DNA of 5,017 nt, taken from NCBI GenBank assembly GCA_002367815.1, contig DFDG01000077.1, positions 1 through 5,017 on the forward strand. The letters run 5' to 3'. Positions 1 to 5,017 of the stretch are shown piece by piece; position 1 is the stretch's first letter; each line of letters opens with the position of its first letter. Made by a program: the position numbers and the translations under genes. This stretch comes from Opitutaceae bacterium UBA3033 (lineage in GTDB: Bacteria; Verrucomicrobiota; Verrucomicrobiia; Opitutales; Opitutaceae). The notes below the pieces were generated by a model that was given only the letters and a program-made list of their open reading frames with translations, searched no databases and was not told the DNA's origin.

Positions 1-266
1 TGATCAGCTCCAAAAAGCTGTTTGGCCCGATCGATGGCGATCTGTTCAATCGTATCCACGTGCTCGCAGCCGCCATACCAACGCTTGGTCGGATAGCCTT
101 CCGCGTATTTGTTGGTGAGGACACTGCTCTGTGCCTCCATGACCGCAGGGTAGGTGAAATTTTCCGACGCGATCAGTTCGATATGAGTCTGCTGGCGTCC
201 GAGCTCGGCAGTGATGGCAGCGTAAATTTCAGGATCCAGGGTTTTGAGGGGGGAGGCGTTGAGCAT
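1..266 (-). CDS. glyA: Serine hydroxymethyltransferase, N-terminal part (runs off left edge)
   Basis: GlyA is a cytoplasmic PLP enzyme that interconverts serine + THF and glycine + 5,10-methylene-THF, the main source of glycine and one-carbon units. Only the first 88 codons are present; the rest lies beyond base 1. The translation from ATG at 266 begins MLNASPLKTLDPEIYAAI and contains two family blocks: ELGRQQTHIELIASEN (about residues 21-36) and NKYAEGYPTKRWYGGCEHVD (about 51-70), followed by a helix ending QLFGAD. One small oddity is YPTKRW, where most homologues I remember have YPGKR(Y/W). The ATG is chosen because it places the first block at the usual distance from the start and there is no in-frame ATG further upstream before the previous gene. 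No clear Shine-Dalgarno is visible. The gene lies 53 bases downstream of the phosphatase gene on the same strand and is probably the last known member of the purD cluster. Confidence 0.95.
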   Translation of the reverse strand, partial: MLNASPLKTLDPEIYAAITAELGRQQTHIELIASENFTYPAVMEAQSSVLTNKYAEGYPTKRWYGGCEHVDTIEQIAIDRAKQLFGAD

Positions 267-301
267 GGTAGTAGTGCACAGAAACCACGCGGAAACCCCG
301 A

Positions 302-323
302 CTGAGGCAAAGTTTTTCCTCAG
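302..323. repeat. Small inverted repeat between phosphatase gene and glyA
   Basis: CTGAGG at 302-307 pairs with CCTCAG at 318-323, with a 10-base A/T-rich loop between. The hairpin overlaps the TGA stop of the phosphatase gene and lies upstream of the glyA ATG. There is no T-run on the transcribed (minus) strand, so it is unlikely to be an intrinsic terminator. It could stabilise or help process the transcript between the two genes; this is inference from position alone. Confidence 0.3.
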
Positions 324-808
324 CTTTTGTGTGACACGAGTGTCTTAAGGTGGGCCACAATCGATGGGACCGCCTCAACCAGTTCATCCCGACACATTTC
401 GTAGAGCTTGAGGGGGCCACCAAAAGGGTCGGGGACTTCCTTGTCTGCAGCGATGGGCATGAATTCGCGAAAGAGGCGTAATTCTTTCGGGGGAGGTTCG
501 GCCTGCATTTGGATCATGGCCCGGTGGGTCTCGGTCATGCAAAGGACCAGAATTGCATCATTGAGTGCCTCTTGCGTGACCAGTTGACTGAGGTGCGAAG
601 AAATATCTATGCCCACTTTGCGCAGGGCGACGACCGAATTTTCGGAGACAGCATCGTTGGCTCGAGCGGCGACTCCGGCCGAAAGCAATTTGAGCGACCG
701 CAGTGGTTCCGGCTCAGCGGCGAGCGCATGACGCAACAGGCCTTCCCCCATGGGGCTGCGGCAGATATTTGCCGTGCAGACAATCAGTATGGAACCGAGA
801 TTGGACAT
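320..808 (-). CDS. Low-molecular-weight protein tyrosine phosphatase
   Basis: A 162-residue cytoplasmic phosphatase, the normal length for the LMW-PTP family, which removes phosphate from protein tyrosine (or, in the YwlE branch, arginine). The signature P-loop CX5R is visible at residues 11-18, CTANICRS: Cys11 is the nucleophile and Arg17 binds phosphate. The general-acid Asp of the DP motif is Asp127 in VPDPFGG. The fourth residue of the loop variable part is Ile15. In YwlE-type arginine phosphatases this position is Thr, so a tyrosine phosphatase is the more likely reading, though the distinction is made from one residue. The ATG at 808 puts the P-loop at the usual distance from the N-terminus. 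The gene sits 53 bases after the secreted-protein gene and 53 bases before glyA, so it is probably co-transcribed. Its connection to purine or glycine metabolism is not obvious and may be only positional. Confidence 0.93.
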   Translation of the reverse strand: MSNLGSILIVCTANICRSPMGEGLLRHALAAEPEPLRSLKLLSAGVAARANDAVSENSVVALRKVGIDISSHLSQLVTQEALNDAILVLCMTETHRAMIQMQAEPPPKELRLFREFMPIAADKEVPDPFGGPLKLYEMCRDELVEAVPSIVAHLKTLVSHKS

Positions 809-861
809 CAGTGAATGAAATTATGGGACATGTTTTGCCGAAAAAGGTAAAGGCTGAGTCG

Positions 862-1512
862 TCAACGCGCACTTCCTCGCAAGAAGATCCACGCGCGATG
901 GATCTGAGATGCCCGTTGCAAAGTTGAATCAATCAGCCCATCAGATATCTCTTTGGGATTGATTTCATCGGACAGTTCAGCCGCTGGTTCTGCAGGAATT
1001 CCTTCTCCACTATTTTTAGCGGCCAATATGGCCGCCTCATCGTGTCGAATTTTTATGGGTGCAGTGGCGATCAATTGCATGATGTCGGTTTCCGAACTCA
1101 AAGCATTGTAGGCGAGTAACTCCTCGGCCGGATTGGTTTTGATCACGATATCGGGGGTGAATCCATCCACGATTGGCCCGAGGGTCAGCCCGCCGGATAA
1201 CTTTGAAAGATCTGAAAGCAGCTGGCGTATTTCCGGACCAGTTTCCTCGTTGGTTAAAATCAATGCCGGGTTTTTAGCGGAAGCATTTTGTGCCAGCCAC
1301 ATTCCGAGTGACCCGACCTCGGTTGAGCTGCTTTTTGCGTAGCGCAGATCAAGCACGCAACCGGTTTTTGAGGCCACCCCGGTCAAATCGGCGGCGATTA
1401 AGTTTGGGCGGAAATAGGACAATCCGAACCCGAGATCATGGGTAATAATTTCCGTGCGAACGGGAATGACCAACAATGCCACCCAGCTGAAAGTCCAAAG
1501 TAGTTTTCTCAT
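862..1512 (-). CDS. Secreted or membrane-anchored protein of unknown function
   Basis: I do not recognise a firm family. From the ATG at 1512 the product has 216 residues and starts with a typical export signal: MRK, then a hydrophobic stretch LLWTFSWVALLVIPV. It should therefore act in the periplasm or at the membrane; no clear AxA cleavage site is seen. The mature part contains a block CVLDLRYAKSSST (about residues 51-63), then PALILTNEETGPEIRQLL (about 81-98). The strand-turn-strand pattern loosely recalls the S41/crotonase-like core (LDLR...NPGG...LVN), but no catalytic serine motif is visible, so this is only a hint. The C-terminal third is acidic and probably helical. The chosen ATG overlaps the purD TGA as ATGA, which suggests translational coupling; the longer in-frame start at 1581 would lie inside purD and bury the signal peptide. 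Likely second gene of the purD cluster. Confidence 0.75.
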   Translation of the reverse strand: MRKLLWTFSWVALLVIPVRTEIITHDLGFGLSYFRPNLIAADLTGVASKTGCVLDLRYAKSSSTEVGSLGMWLAQNASAKNPALILTNEETGPEIRQLLSDLSKLSGGLTLGPIVDGFTPDIVIKTNPAEELLAYNALSSETDIMQLIATAPIKIRHDEAAILAAKNSGEGIPAEPAAELSDEINPKEISDGLIDSTLQRASQIHRAWIFLRGSAR

Positions 1513-2792
1513 ATGCGGTTCAGCTGACGCGATCCAATATCTCGGCGATAATATTTGCTGGAGCATTGGATGGAAGCACACGCGGCATAGGCATCGGCGG
1601 CGGCTTGGGCCAGGGAATTGCCCGAAGCCGTCACTCCCAGCACGCGACCGCCGTTGGTGACGAGTTCACCCGATGCATTGCGCGCAGTGCCCGCATGGAT
1701 CACAGAAATATTATCGGGTAGAGCGGGGATAGTGATGGTGTCGCCTTTGCCGTAAGACTCGGGGTAACCTTGGGCGGCGATGACGACGCAGAGCGCATAT
1801 CCGGGCAACACTTCCAGTTTTATGCTGCGCAACTTGCCTTGGGCGGCCGCCCACAACAACGTGAGGAGATCCGTCTTGAGCCGTGGCAGCACCACCTGGG
1901 TTTCGGGGTCACCAAAGCGGGTGTTGTATTCGATCACACTTGGGCCTGCAGGAGTCAGCATGATGCCGATAAACAGGGTGCCGCAGAATTCGATTCCTTC
2001 GTCGGCGATTGCGTCGACCGAGGGTTTGACAATTTCGCTTTCGATCTGCGCGAGGATTGTCGGGGTGACAACTTCGGCCGGTGAGTAGGTGCCCATGCCG
2101 CCGGTATTGGGTCCAGTGTCGCCATCGCCGATTCGTTTGTGGTCCTGCGAGGAAGGTAGGATAACGTAGTCGCGTCCGGAAACGACCACGAGAATCGAGG
2201 TTTCTTCACCGACCAGACAATCCTCCACAAGAATTTGACTACTGCTTGAGCCGAATTTTCCGCCGAGCATATCCCGCACGGCAGATTCCGCCTCAGCCAG
2301 TGTTTGAGCTACGACTACGCCTTTGCCGGCAGCAAGCCCGTCGGCTTTGATCACAATCGGGACTCCTCTAGTCTTAAGGTATGCCAATGCAGGATCGACG
2401 GAGGAAAAGATACCAGCTGCGGCAGTGGGGATACTGTATTTCAGCAGAATTTTTTTTGTGAATATTTTCGAAGACTCAAGTTGCGCCCCATCGGCTTTGG
2501 GACCGTAAACAGGAATACCTGCGGCAATAAGTTGATCGGAAATTCCCATTGAGAGTGGCACTTCCGGACCGACGACGACGAAATCCACCAGTTCGGATTG
2601 CGCAAGGGCAACGAGACCTGCGATATCATCAGCGGCGACGGGAAAACAAGGGATGACATCGGCAATCCCCGCATTACCCGGAGCGCAAATAACGCGAGGT
2701 TTGCCCGGGGAAGTGACCAGTGAGCGGACCAGTGAGTGTTCACGACCACCGGCGCCAATAACGAGAACAGAAGAGGGAAGAGGCTTATCCAC
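1509..2792 (-). CDS. purD: Phosphoribosylamine-glycine ligase (GAR synthetase)
   Basis: PurD joins 5-phosphoribosylamine and glycine using ATP, the second step of de novo purine synthesis, in the cytoplasm. From GTG at 2792 the protein has 427 residues, the normal family length. It shows the N-domain motif VLVIGAGGREH (about 9-19), the ATP-grasp lysine loop KADGLAAGKG (about 149-158), the block SQDHKRIGDGDTGPNTGGMG (about 215-234), the GARS signature RFGDPETQV (about 292-300), and the C-terminal YYRRDIG. Nothing essential is missing. The frame stays open back to an ATG at 2900 (463 residues), but that adds 36 residues that most PurD proteins lack and starts upstream of the best promoter candidate. 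I therefore prefer GTG, although neither start has a Shine-Dalgarno. The gene leads a minus-strand cluster ending in glyA, which supplies its glycine substrate. Its stop overlaps the next start (ATGA). Confidence 0.96.
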   Translation of the reverse strand: MDKPLPSSVLVIGAGGREHSLVRSLVTSPGKPRVICAPGNAGIADVIPCFPVAADDIAGLVALAQSELVDFVVVGPEVPLSMGISDQLIAAGIPVYGPKADGAQLESSKIFTKKILLKYSIPTAAAGIFSSVDPALAYLKTRGVPIVIKADGLAAGKGVVVAQTLAEAESAVRDMLGGKFGSSSSQILVEDCLVGEETSILVVVSGRDYVILPSSQDHKRIGDGDTGPNTGGMGTYSPAEVVTPTILAQIESEIVKPSVDAIADEGIEFCGTLFIGIMLTPAGPSVIEYNTRFGDPETQVVLPRLKTDLLTLLWAAAQGKLRSIKLEVLPGYALCVVIAAQGYPESYGKGDTITIPALPDNISVIHAGTARNASGELVTNGGRVLGVTASGNSLAQAAADAYAACASIQCSSKYYRRDIGSRQLNRI

Positions 2793-2793
2793 A
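2785..2793 (+). promoter_or_regulatory. Perfect DnaA-box consensus overlapping the purD start
   Basis: TTATCCACA at 2785-2793 matches the 9-base DnaA-box consensus exactly. On the minus strand the same bases include the preferred GTG start and following codons of purD (GTG GAT AAG). Only one box is seen, with no cluster, so this is not an origin. A single perfect 9-mer is expected by chance in a few per cent of windows this size, so function (DnaA-linked control of purine synthesis) is speculative. Confidence 0.3.
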
Positions 2794-3168
2794 GTTGAAA
2801 CGGATGAACATGGATGGGCTTGACGTAAAGCCGCACCTGCAATCAATGCGTCATGAAGTTTTATAACCTCATGCTTCCTGCGGTAAAGTTTCATTACCAC
2901 GTCGCGTTTTCGGTGAAGACATGGTGCTTATTATTCAACCGGAACTGCGACCGCTGGATCAGATTTTAGGCGGGCATTTCTTCCAGCAACTGTCTTCTCG
3001 TGACTTTACATGGCCATAACCAATTGCTACGGTCCTGTTCCGACCACGCTACTGGCGGCATACCGACATCAACCAGACTACGGGTTTACTTTCCCTGTGA
3101 ACGCTCGTCCAACTCGATCCACGGCCTGATCATCTTTACCCGTTTCCTCGCCTATCTAACTACCCATC
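2793..3168. other. Divergent intergenic region without a convincing gene
   Basis: This 376-base stretch separates the minus-strand purD cluster from the plus-strand membrane-protein gene. It holds the purD promoter candidate and most of the DnaA-box neighbourhood. Only very short plus-strand ORFs are present: 38 codons from ATG 2853, 32 codons from ATG 2921 and 39 codons from ATG 3010. They overlap one another in different frames, and none has a recognisable motif, so I do not call them genes. No tRNA-like fold, riboswitch or strong terminator was found. A promoter for the plus-strand gene is expected here, but I could not identify a good one. Confidence 0.5.
2860..2887 (-). promoter_or_regulatory. 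Candidate sigma-70-type promoter for purD cluster
   Basis: Read on the minus strand, TTTACC (2887-2882) resembles a -35 box (TTGACA) and TATAAA (2865-2860) resembles a -10 box (TATAAT), with a 16-base spacer. Transcription would start near 2853, about 60 bases before the GTG at 2792 but downstream of the alternative ATG at 2900. This is one reason to prefer the shorter purD. Judged by eye only; no experimental or scored support. Confidence 0.4.
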
Positions 3169-3258
3169 ATGGTTGAGACTCTCGAAATTTCTTCCCAAGA
3201 CATCAGCCTCGATGGTCGAGTGACCACCCACAGGTTCGAACCAAACCGCAGAGTGTAA
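3169..3258 (+). pseudogene. Probable detached N-terminus of the downstream membrane protein (frameshift)
   Basis: ATG at 3169 opens a 29-codon ORF, MVETLEISSQDISLDGRVTT and on to THRFEPNRRV, ending at TAA 3256-3258. The next gene's frame is open from 3177 but offers no ATG near here. If one A were added to the AAA at 3243-3245, the reading would pass smoothly from RFEP into KPQSVSVESACEALAAL, the natural-looking start of the 3282 gene. That points to a single-base loss (mutation or sequencing error) in one continuous protein of about 258 residues. A free 29-residue peptide is the less likely alternative. Confidence 0.5.
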
Positions 3259-3281
3259 GCGTTGAATCCGCCTGTGAGGCT

Positions 3282-3944
3282 TTGGCGGCACTCGCCGCGC
3301 AGACACCTCTTGCGCTGGTCGACTTGGAAGTGCGTCTCATCTTGCGCGGTCCGGGAGGGACCATCTCGGTGCGCAATAACGGCGGCAGATTGTTCGGATG
3401 CCTGCTCCCGGAATTGAGCAATAACGTTATCGCGTGCTCGCCGGGTGAGGCGATTGCATGGGTGCAGACTTCGGTAGTACCTGCCTCCAGTCAGGCGGAG
3501 CAGGAAGTGATCTCAGCCATGGTTCGTCCAGCGCGTTGGCGGATTTTGCTGGGATCACCCTGGTTGCTCTTATGGCTGTTCATTCTCGCCGGCATTGTGG
3601 GCTATTTCAATTTTTCCAACGAGAATCCTAAACATATCCAAATGCTGGTCGATCCCTCGGCGATTGCCGCAGCCCAGAAGGAAGTGATGGGCTCGTATGC
3701 GGTGTCTTTCACCCCTGGCCAGACAATAATGACCGTCGATACCACAGTATTGCGGATTGAGCTATTACGCGACGATAGTCGGAAGGTTCCGCAAGTGGAG
3801 CTTTCCTACCAATTTGGCCGGCGCCAGCCTGGAGGCCAACTGGTGTTGGTGGCCGGCAACGGCGCTGTGCTTGATGTAGTGTCGGCGACCAGCCTGCGCT
3901 ATGGCACCGCGACCTACGCGCGACAGAATGCCACGCGTCCGTGA
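3282..3944 (+). CDS. Single-pass membrane protein of unknown function
   Basis: I do not recognise this family. From TTG at 3282 there are 220 codons. Residues 1-62 form a soluble domain with alternating hydrophobic strands (LVDLEVRLILRGPGGTISV...LFGCLLPEL). An Arg-rich patch, VRPARWR (81-87), precedes one clear membrane helix, about 88-110 (ILLGSPWLLLWLFILAGIVG). A second domain of about 105 residues follows (GSYAVSFTPGQTIMTV...VELSYQFGRRQPGGQLVLV). By the positive-inside rule the N-terminal domain should be cytoplasmic and the C-terminal domain outside. The TTG start is weak and probably not the real one: the frame is open upstream to 3177 and the true N-terminus seems to lie in another frame from ATG 3169, after a one-base frameshift. 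It stands alone on the plus strand, so context gives no function. Confidence 0.7.
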   Translation: MAALAAQTPLALVDLEVRLILRGPGGTISVRNNGGRLFGCLLPELSNNVIACSPGEAIAWVQTSVVPASSQAEQEVISAMVRPARWRILLGSPWLLLWLFILAGIVGYFNFSNENPKHIQMLVDPSAIAAAQKEVMGSYAVSFTPGQTIMTVDTTVLRIELLRDDSRKVPQVELSYQFGRRQPGGQLVLVAGNGAVLDVVSATSLRYGTATYARQNATRP

Positions 3945-4114
3945 ACCTACCCCTCCACCCCGCCATGCATGAGCACAAAGAACATTAGGTGTAAATCCAG
4001 GGCAGGTTTTGCGATCACTGAGCATATGCTAATGACGGGCGTTAATTGCCTTTTAGCCAGCCCGAAGGAATTGGTCATTAATACTGGAGTCAGGAACGCC
4101 AATTATCTTTCACG
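3945..4114. other. Spacer between membrane protein and pseudopilin genes
   Basis: No gene, terminator with T-run or convincing -35/-10 pair is visible. The only marked structure is the 10-base perfect palindrome AGCATATGCT at 4021-4030, a possible dimeric-repressor site but unproven. A GGAG at 4086-4089 is too far (25 bases) from the pseudopilin ATG to serve as its ribosome binding site. Confidence 0.35.
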
Positions 4115-4615
4115 ATGAAAATGCGGACAAGTCACTCCGGATTCACCCTCATCGAAATCATGGTTGTTGTAACCCTGATCGGAATCTTGGCCGGGATGGC
4201 GCGTCTGTCCGTCCTGCGCTTCAATTTAAGGACCAGCTGTGTGGCCTTCAACAACGATTGCCGGGTTTTTTCCGAAGCGTTCCAGAGATATTCCCTGGAA
4301 AAAGGCGGCTTTCCGGCCGACCAAACCATGGTCGGATCTCTTCCTAACGGCATGACCGGTTACATCACTGAAAGGCTGTGGCTCCGCCCAACTCCGATCG
4401 GCGGCACCTATGATTGGGATAACAAAGATGCCACTAACAGCACCGGTGCCACGTTTGATGCCGTGATAAAAGTGAGCGGCTGCACTTGGCCAGTGGCGAG
4501 TCTGGGGCAACTCGATCGTTGGTTCGATGATGGTAATTTATCTTCCGGCAGTATCATAGCGATGGATGCCGGGACGACAGTTTTGTTTCTGATTGAAGCC
4601 GGAGCAGGAGGCTAG
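4115..4615 (+). CDS. Type II secretion/type IV pilin-like pseudopilin
   Basis: A 166-residue protein with a class III (prepilin) signal: short basic leader MKMRTSHSG, processing site G9|F10, then FTLIEIMVVVTLIGILAG with Glu at mature position +5, as prepilin peptidase/methylase require. The hydrophobic helix (about 10-30) would hold it in the inner membrane before assembly. Mature residues 21-22 are Arg-Leu where GspG-type pseudopilins often have a Pro at 22. The globular part has PNGMTGYITERLWLRPTPIGG and YDWDNKD (about 77-104), then DRWFDDGNLSSGS, a layout I associate with solitary pseudopilins common in Verrucomicrobiota. Three Cys (42, 49, 113) are present. Without gspC-F-type neighbours its machine is unknown. 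ATG 4121 is an equally usable start. The frame reopens after the TAG stop (see 4616-4747). Confidence 0.9.
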   Translation: MKMRTSHSGFTLIEIMVVVTLIGILAGMARLSVLRFNLRTSCVAFNNDCRVFSEAFQRYSLEKGGFPADQTMVGSLPNGMTGYITERLWLRPTPIGGTYDWDNKDATNSTGATFDAVIKVSGCTWPVASLGQLDRWFDDGNLSSGSIIAMDAGTTVLFLIEAGAGG

Positions 4616-4767
4616 GCTTCCTCCCCAACAGCGCCCCCGGATCCTTCCGGGGTTGGCGACATTTTCGGAGGTGCTCCCAGTATCCAGTTTTTGTCGCTCC
4701 TGGCCTCCGCGGCCGTCGCACTGGTGTTCCAATATCGGAGGCGGTAAACGGTTTCGGTTTCCTCCAT
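4612..4767 (-). CDS. Possible 51-residue ORF convergent with the pseudopilin gene
   Basis: From ATG 4767 the minus strand reads MEETETVYRLRYWNTSATAA and on to MSPTPEGSGGAVGEEA, ending in TAG at 4614-4612. This stop shares a CTAG with the TAG of the pseudopilin, so the two would be exactly tail-to-tail. The product is polar, with no membrane segment or motif I know. The first codons (ATGGAGGAA) are not preceded by a clear ribosome binding site. Third-position GC is about 65%, the same as the competing plus-strand frame, so base composition cannot decide which is coding, if either. Confidence 0.25.
   Translation of the reverse strand: MEETETVYRLRYWNTSATAAEARSDKNWILGAPPKMSPTPEGSGGAVGEEA
4616..4747 (+). 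other. Open in-frame extension after the pseudopilin stop, resembling a membrane-anchor tail
   Basis: After the TAG at 4613-4615 the pseudopilin frame stays open for 43 codons to TAA 4745-4747. It reads ASSPTAPPDPSGVGDIFGG, a Pro/Gly linker, then APSIQFLSLLASAAVALVFQ, a short hydrophobic helix, then YRRR and stop. This linker-helix-arginine layout recalls C-terminal sorting tails of PEP-CTERM type, although no PEP motif is present. There is no in-frame ATG, so it could be made only by readthrough or as a relic of a longer ancestral gene. Chance openness over 43 codons is quite possible. Confidence 0.25.
4625..4656 (+). terminator. Strong GC hairpin downstream of pseudopilin
   Basis: CCCCGGA (4635-4641) and TCCGGGG (4646-4652) form a perfect 7-bp stem with loop TCCT. 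An outer CCAA/TTGG pairing (4625-4628 with 4653-4656) can extend it. It lies 10-20 bases after the pseudopilin stop, where a terminator is expected, but only two T residues follow, so it may serve as a 3' stabiliser or an imperfect terminator. On the minus strand the same hairpin would lie inside the possible 51-codon ORF. Confidence 0.4.
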
Positions 4768-4844
4768 GATGATTTCAGCACTACGATGCTCGTGCTACGG
4801 GATCTAAGGACGGGGGGGGCAGGTTGGGATGGACCTTCTCTAGG

Positions 4845-5017
4845 GAAGCGCTGATTAAATCAGATCTTACTAAAACCGAGGATATCGAAATGGGCACAGG
4901 GACGTGCCCATCCACCTTGTTTCAGAGGTGGACGCGCAGGTCCCTCTGCGCGTTGTTCGAACGGCCGGGCTTTGCTCTCAATCTTTTGGCGCCAAAGCTG
5001 CCTTTAATCAGCGTTTC
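4845..5017. mobile_element. MITE-like element with terminal inverted repeats (right end at window edge)
   Basis: GAAGCGCTGATTAAA at 4845-4859 is matched in inverted orientation by TTTAATCAGCGTTTC at 5003-5017, 14 of 15 positions. The right repeat ends exactly at the last base of the window, so the element may continue by one or two G/C pairs. CTAG at 4840-4843 lies next to the left end, which fits the CTAG/YTAR target preference known for IS5-group elements; family assignment is inference. No transposase is encoded in 173 bases, so this would be non-autonomous. The interior is dense in palindromes: CTGATTAAATCAG (4851-4863), a three-hairpin module (4891-4952), GTTCGAAC (4955-4962), CGGCCG (4962-4967) and TTTGGCGCCAAA (4985-4996). 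A plus-strand frame from ATG 4890 is open to the window end but has no recognisable protein features. Confidence 0.6.
4891..4952. repeat. Three abutting perfect hairpins with complementary loops 1 and 3
   Basis: Hairpin 1 has stem TGGGCAC/GTGCCCA and loop AGGGAC (4891-4910). Hairpin 2 has stem TCCACCT/AGGTGGA and loop TGTTTCAG (4911-4932). Hairpin 3 has stem CGCGCAG/CTGCGCG and loop GTCCCT (4933-4952). All stems are 7 bp, perfect, and joined without spacer bases. Loops 1 and 3 are exact reverse complements and could form a 6-bp kissing interaction. Alternatively, 4898-4917 can pair with 4926-4945 at 17 of 20 positions to give one long hairpin. The module could act as DNA (cruciform) or RNA; the function is unknown. 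Confidence 0.75.

Noticed and set aside
1513..1581. Longer start for the exported protein at 1581.
   Set aside because: It would lie inside purD and place 23 residues before a good signal peptide. The ATGA overlap start at 1512 is more natural.
2793..2900. Longer purD starting at ATG 2900 (463 residues).
   Set aside because: It adds 36 residues absent from most PurD proteins and would start upstream of the best promoter candidate. The GTG at 2792 gives the family length.
3226..3250. GGTTCGAACC resembles a tRNA T-loop (GGTTCGA).
   Set aside because: The flanking bases do not form the 5-bp T-stem, and no anticodon or acceptor stem is found upstream. It is simply a 10-base palindrome.
3238..3258. 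Programmed -1 ribosomal frameshifting joining the 3169 and 3282 frames.
   Set aside because: CCA AAC is not a canonical X XXY YYZ slippery site and no strong downstream structure is evident. A one-base indel is simpler.
4046..4083. TTGCCT...TTAATA as a promoter for the pseudopilin.
   Set aside because: The spacing is about 26 bases, far from the 16-18 needed.
4811..4832. G-quadruplex at the eight-G run.
   Set aside because: Only one long G-run is followed by short GG/GGG groups, and there is no regular four-run pattern. The homopolymer may also be prone to length errors in sequencing.
4891..4952. CRISPR-like repeats.
   Set aside because: The three hairpins have different stem sequences and no spacers, so this is not a repeat-spacer array.
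4773..5017. Plus-strand frame open from 4773 to the window end as a gene.
   Set aside because: It crosses from unique sequence into the inverted-repeat element, has no good start before 4890, and the translation shows no protein features. Openness is best explained by chance.

Overview
This window looks like chromosomal DNA of a moderately GC-rich Gram-negative bacterium. My best guess is a member of the Verrucomicrobiota (Opitutae-like). That guess rests on remembered family flavour only: the type of solitary pseudopilin, weak or absent Shine-Dalgarno sequences, and short lineage-specific membrane proteins. No alignment was possible.

Left half (1-2792, minus strand) is one compact gene cluster. 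It reads purD (GAR synthetase), then a secreted or membrane-anchored protein of unknown function whose ATG overlaps the purD stop (ATGA), then a low-molecular-weight protein tyrosine phosphatase, then the first 88 codons of glyA (serine hydroxymethyltransferase), which runs off the left edge. The two ends are linked metabolically. GlyA makes glycine and methylene-THF, and PurD consumes glycine in the second step of purine synthesis. A plausible promoter lies just upstream of the GTG start I prefer for purD. A perfect DnaA-box consensus overlaps that GTG.

Middle (2793-4114) holds a 376-base divergent intergenic region with no convincing gene. Next comes a plus-strand single-pass membrane protein of unknown function. 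Its N-terminus appears to be split off by a one-base frameshift near 3241-3248. A 170-base spacer without a clear signal follows.

Right part (4115-5017) carries a pseudopilin with a textbook prepilin N-terminus. Its TAG stop is followed by a 43-codon stretch, open in the same frame, that reads like a Pro/Gly linker, a membrane helix and an RRR tail. The opposite strand of the same stretch carries a 51-codon ORF that ends on the same CTAG. The last 173 bases look like a small non-autonomous mobile element. It has 15-bp terminal inverted repeats (14/15 match), lies next to a CTAG, and contains three perfectly abutting 7-bp hairpins. The first and third hairpin loops are exactly complementary, and the whole module can refold into one long hairpin. 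This is the most striking undescribed structure in the window.
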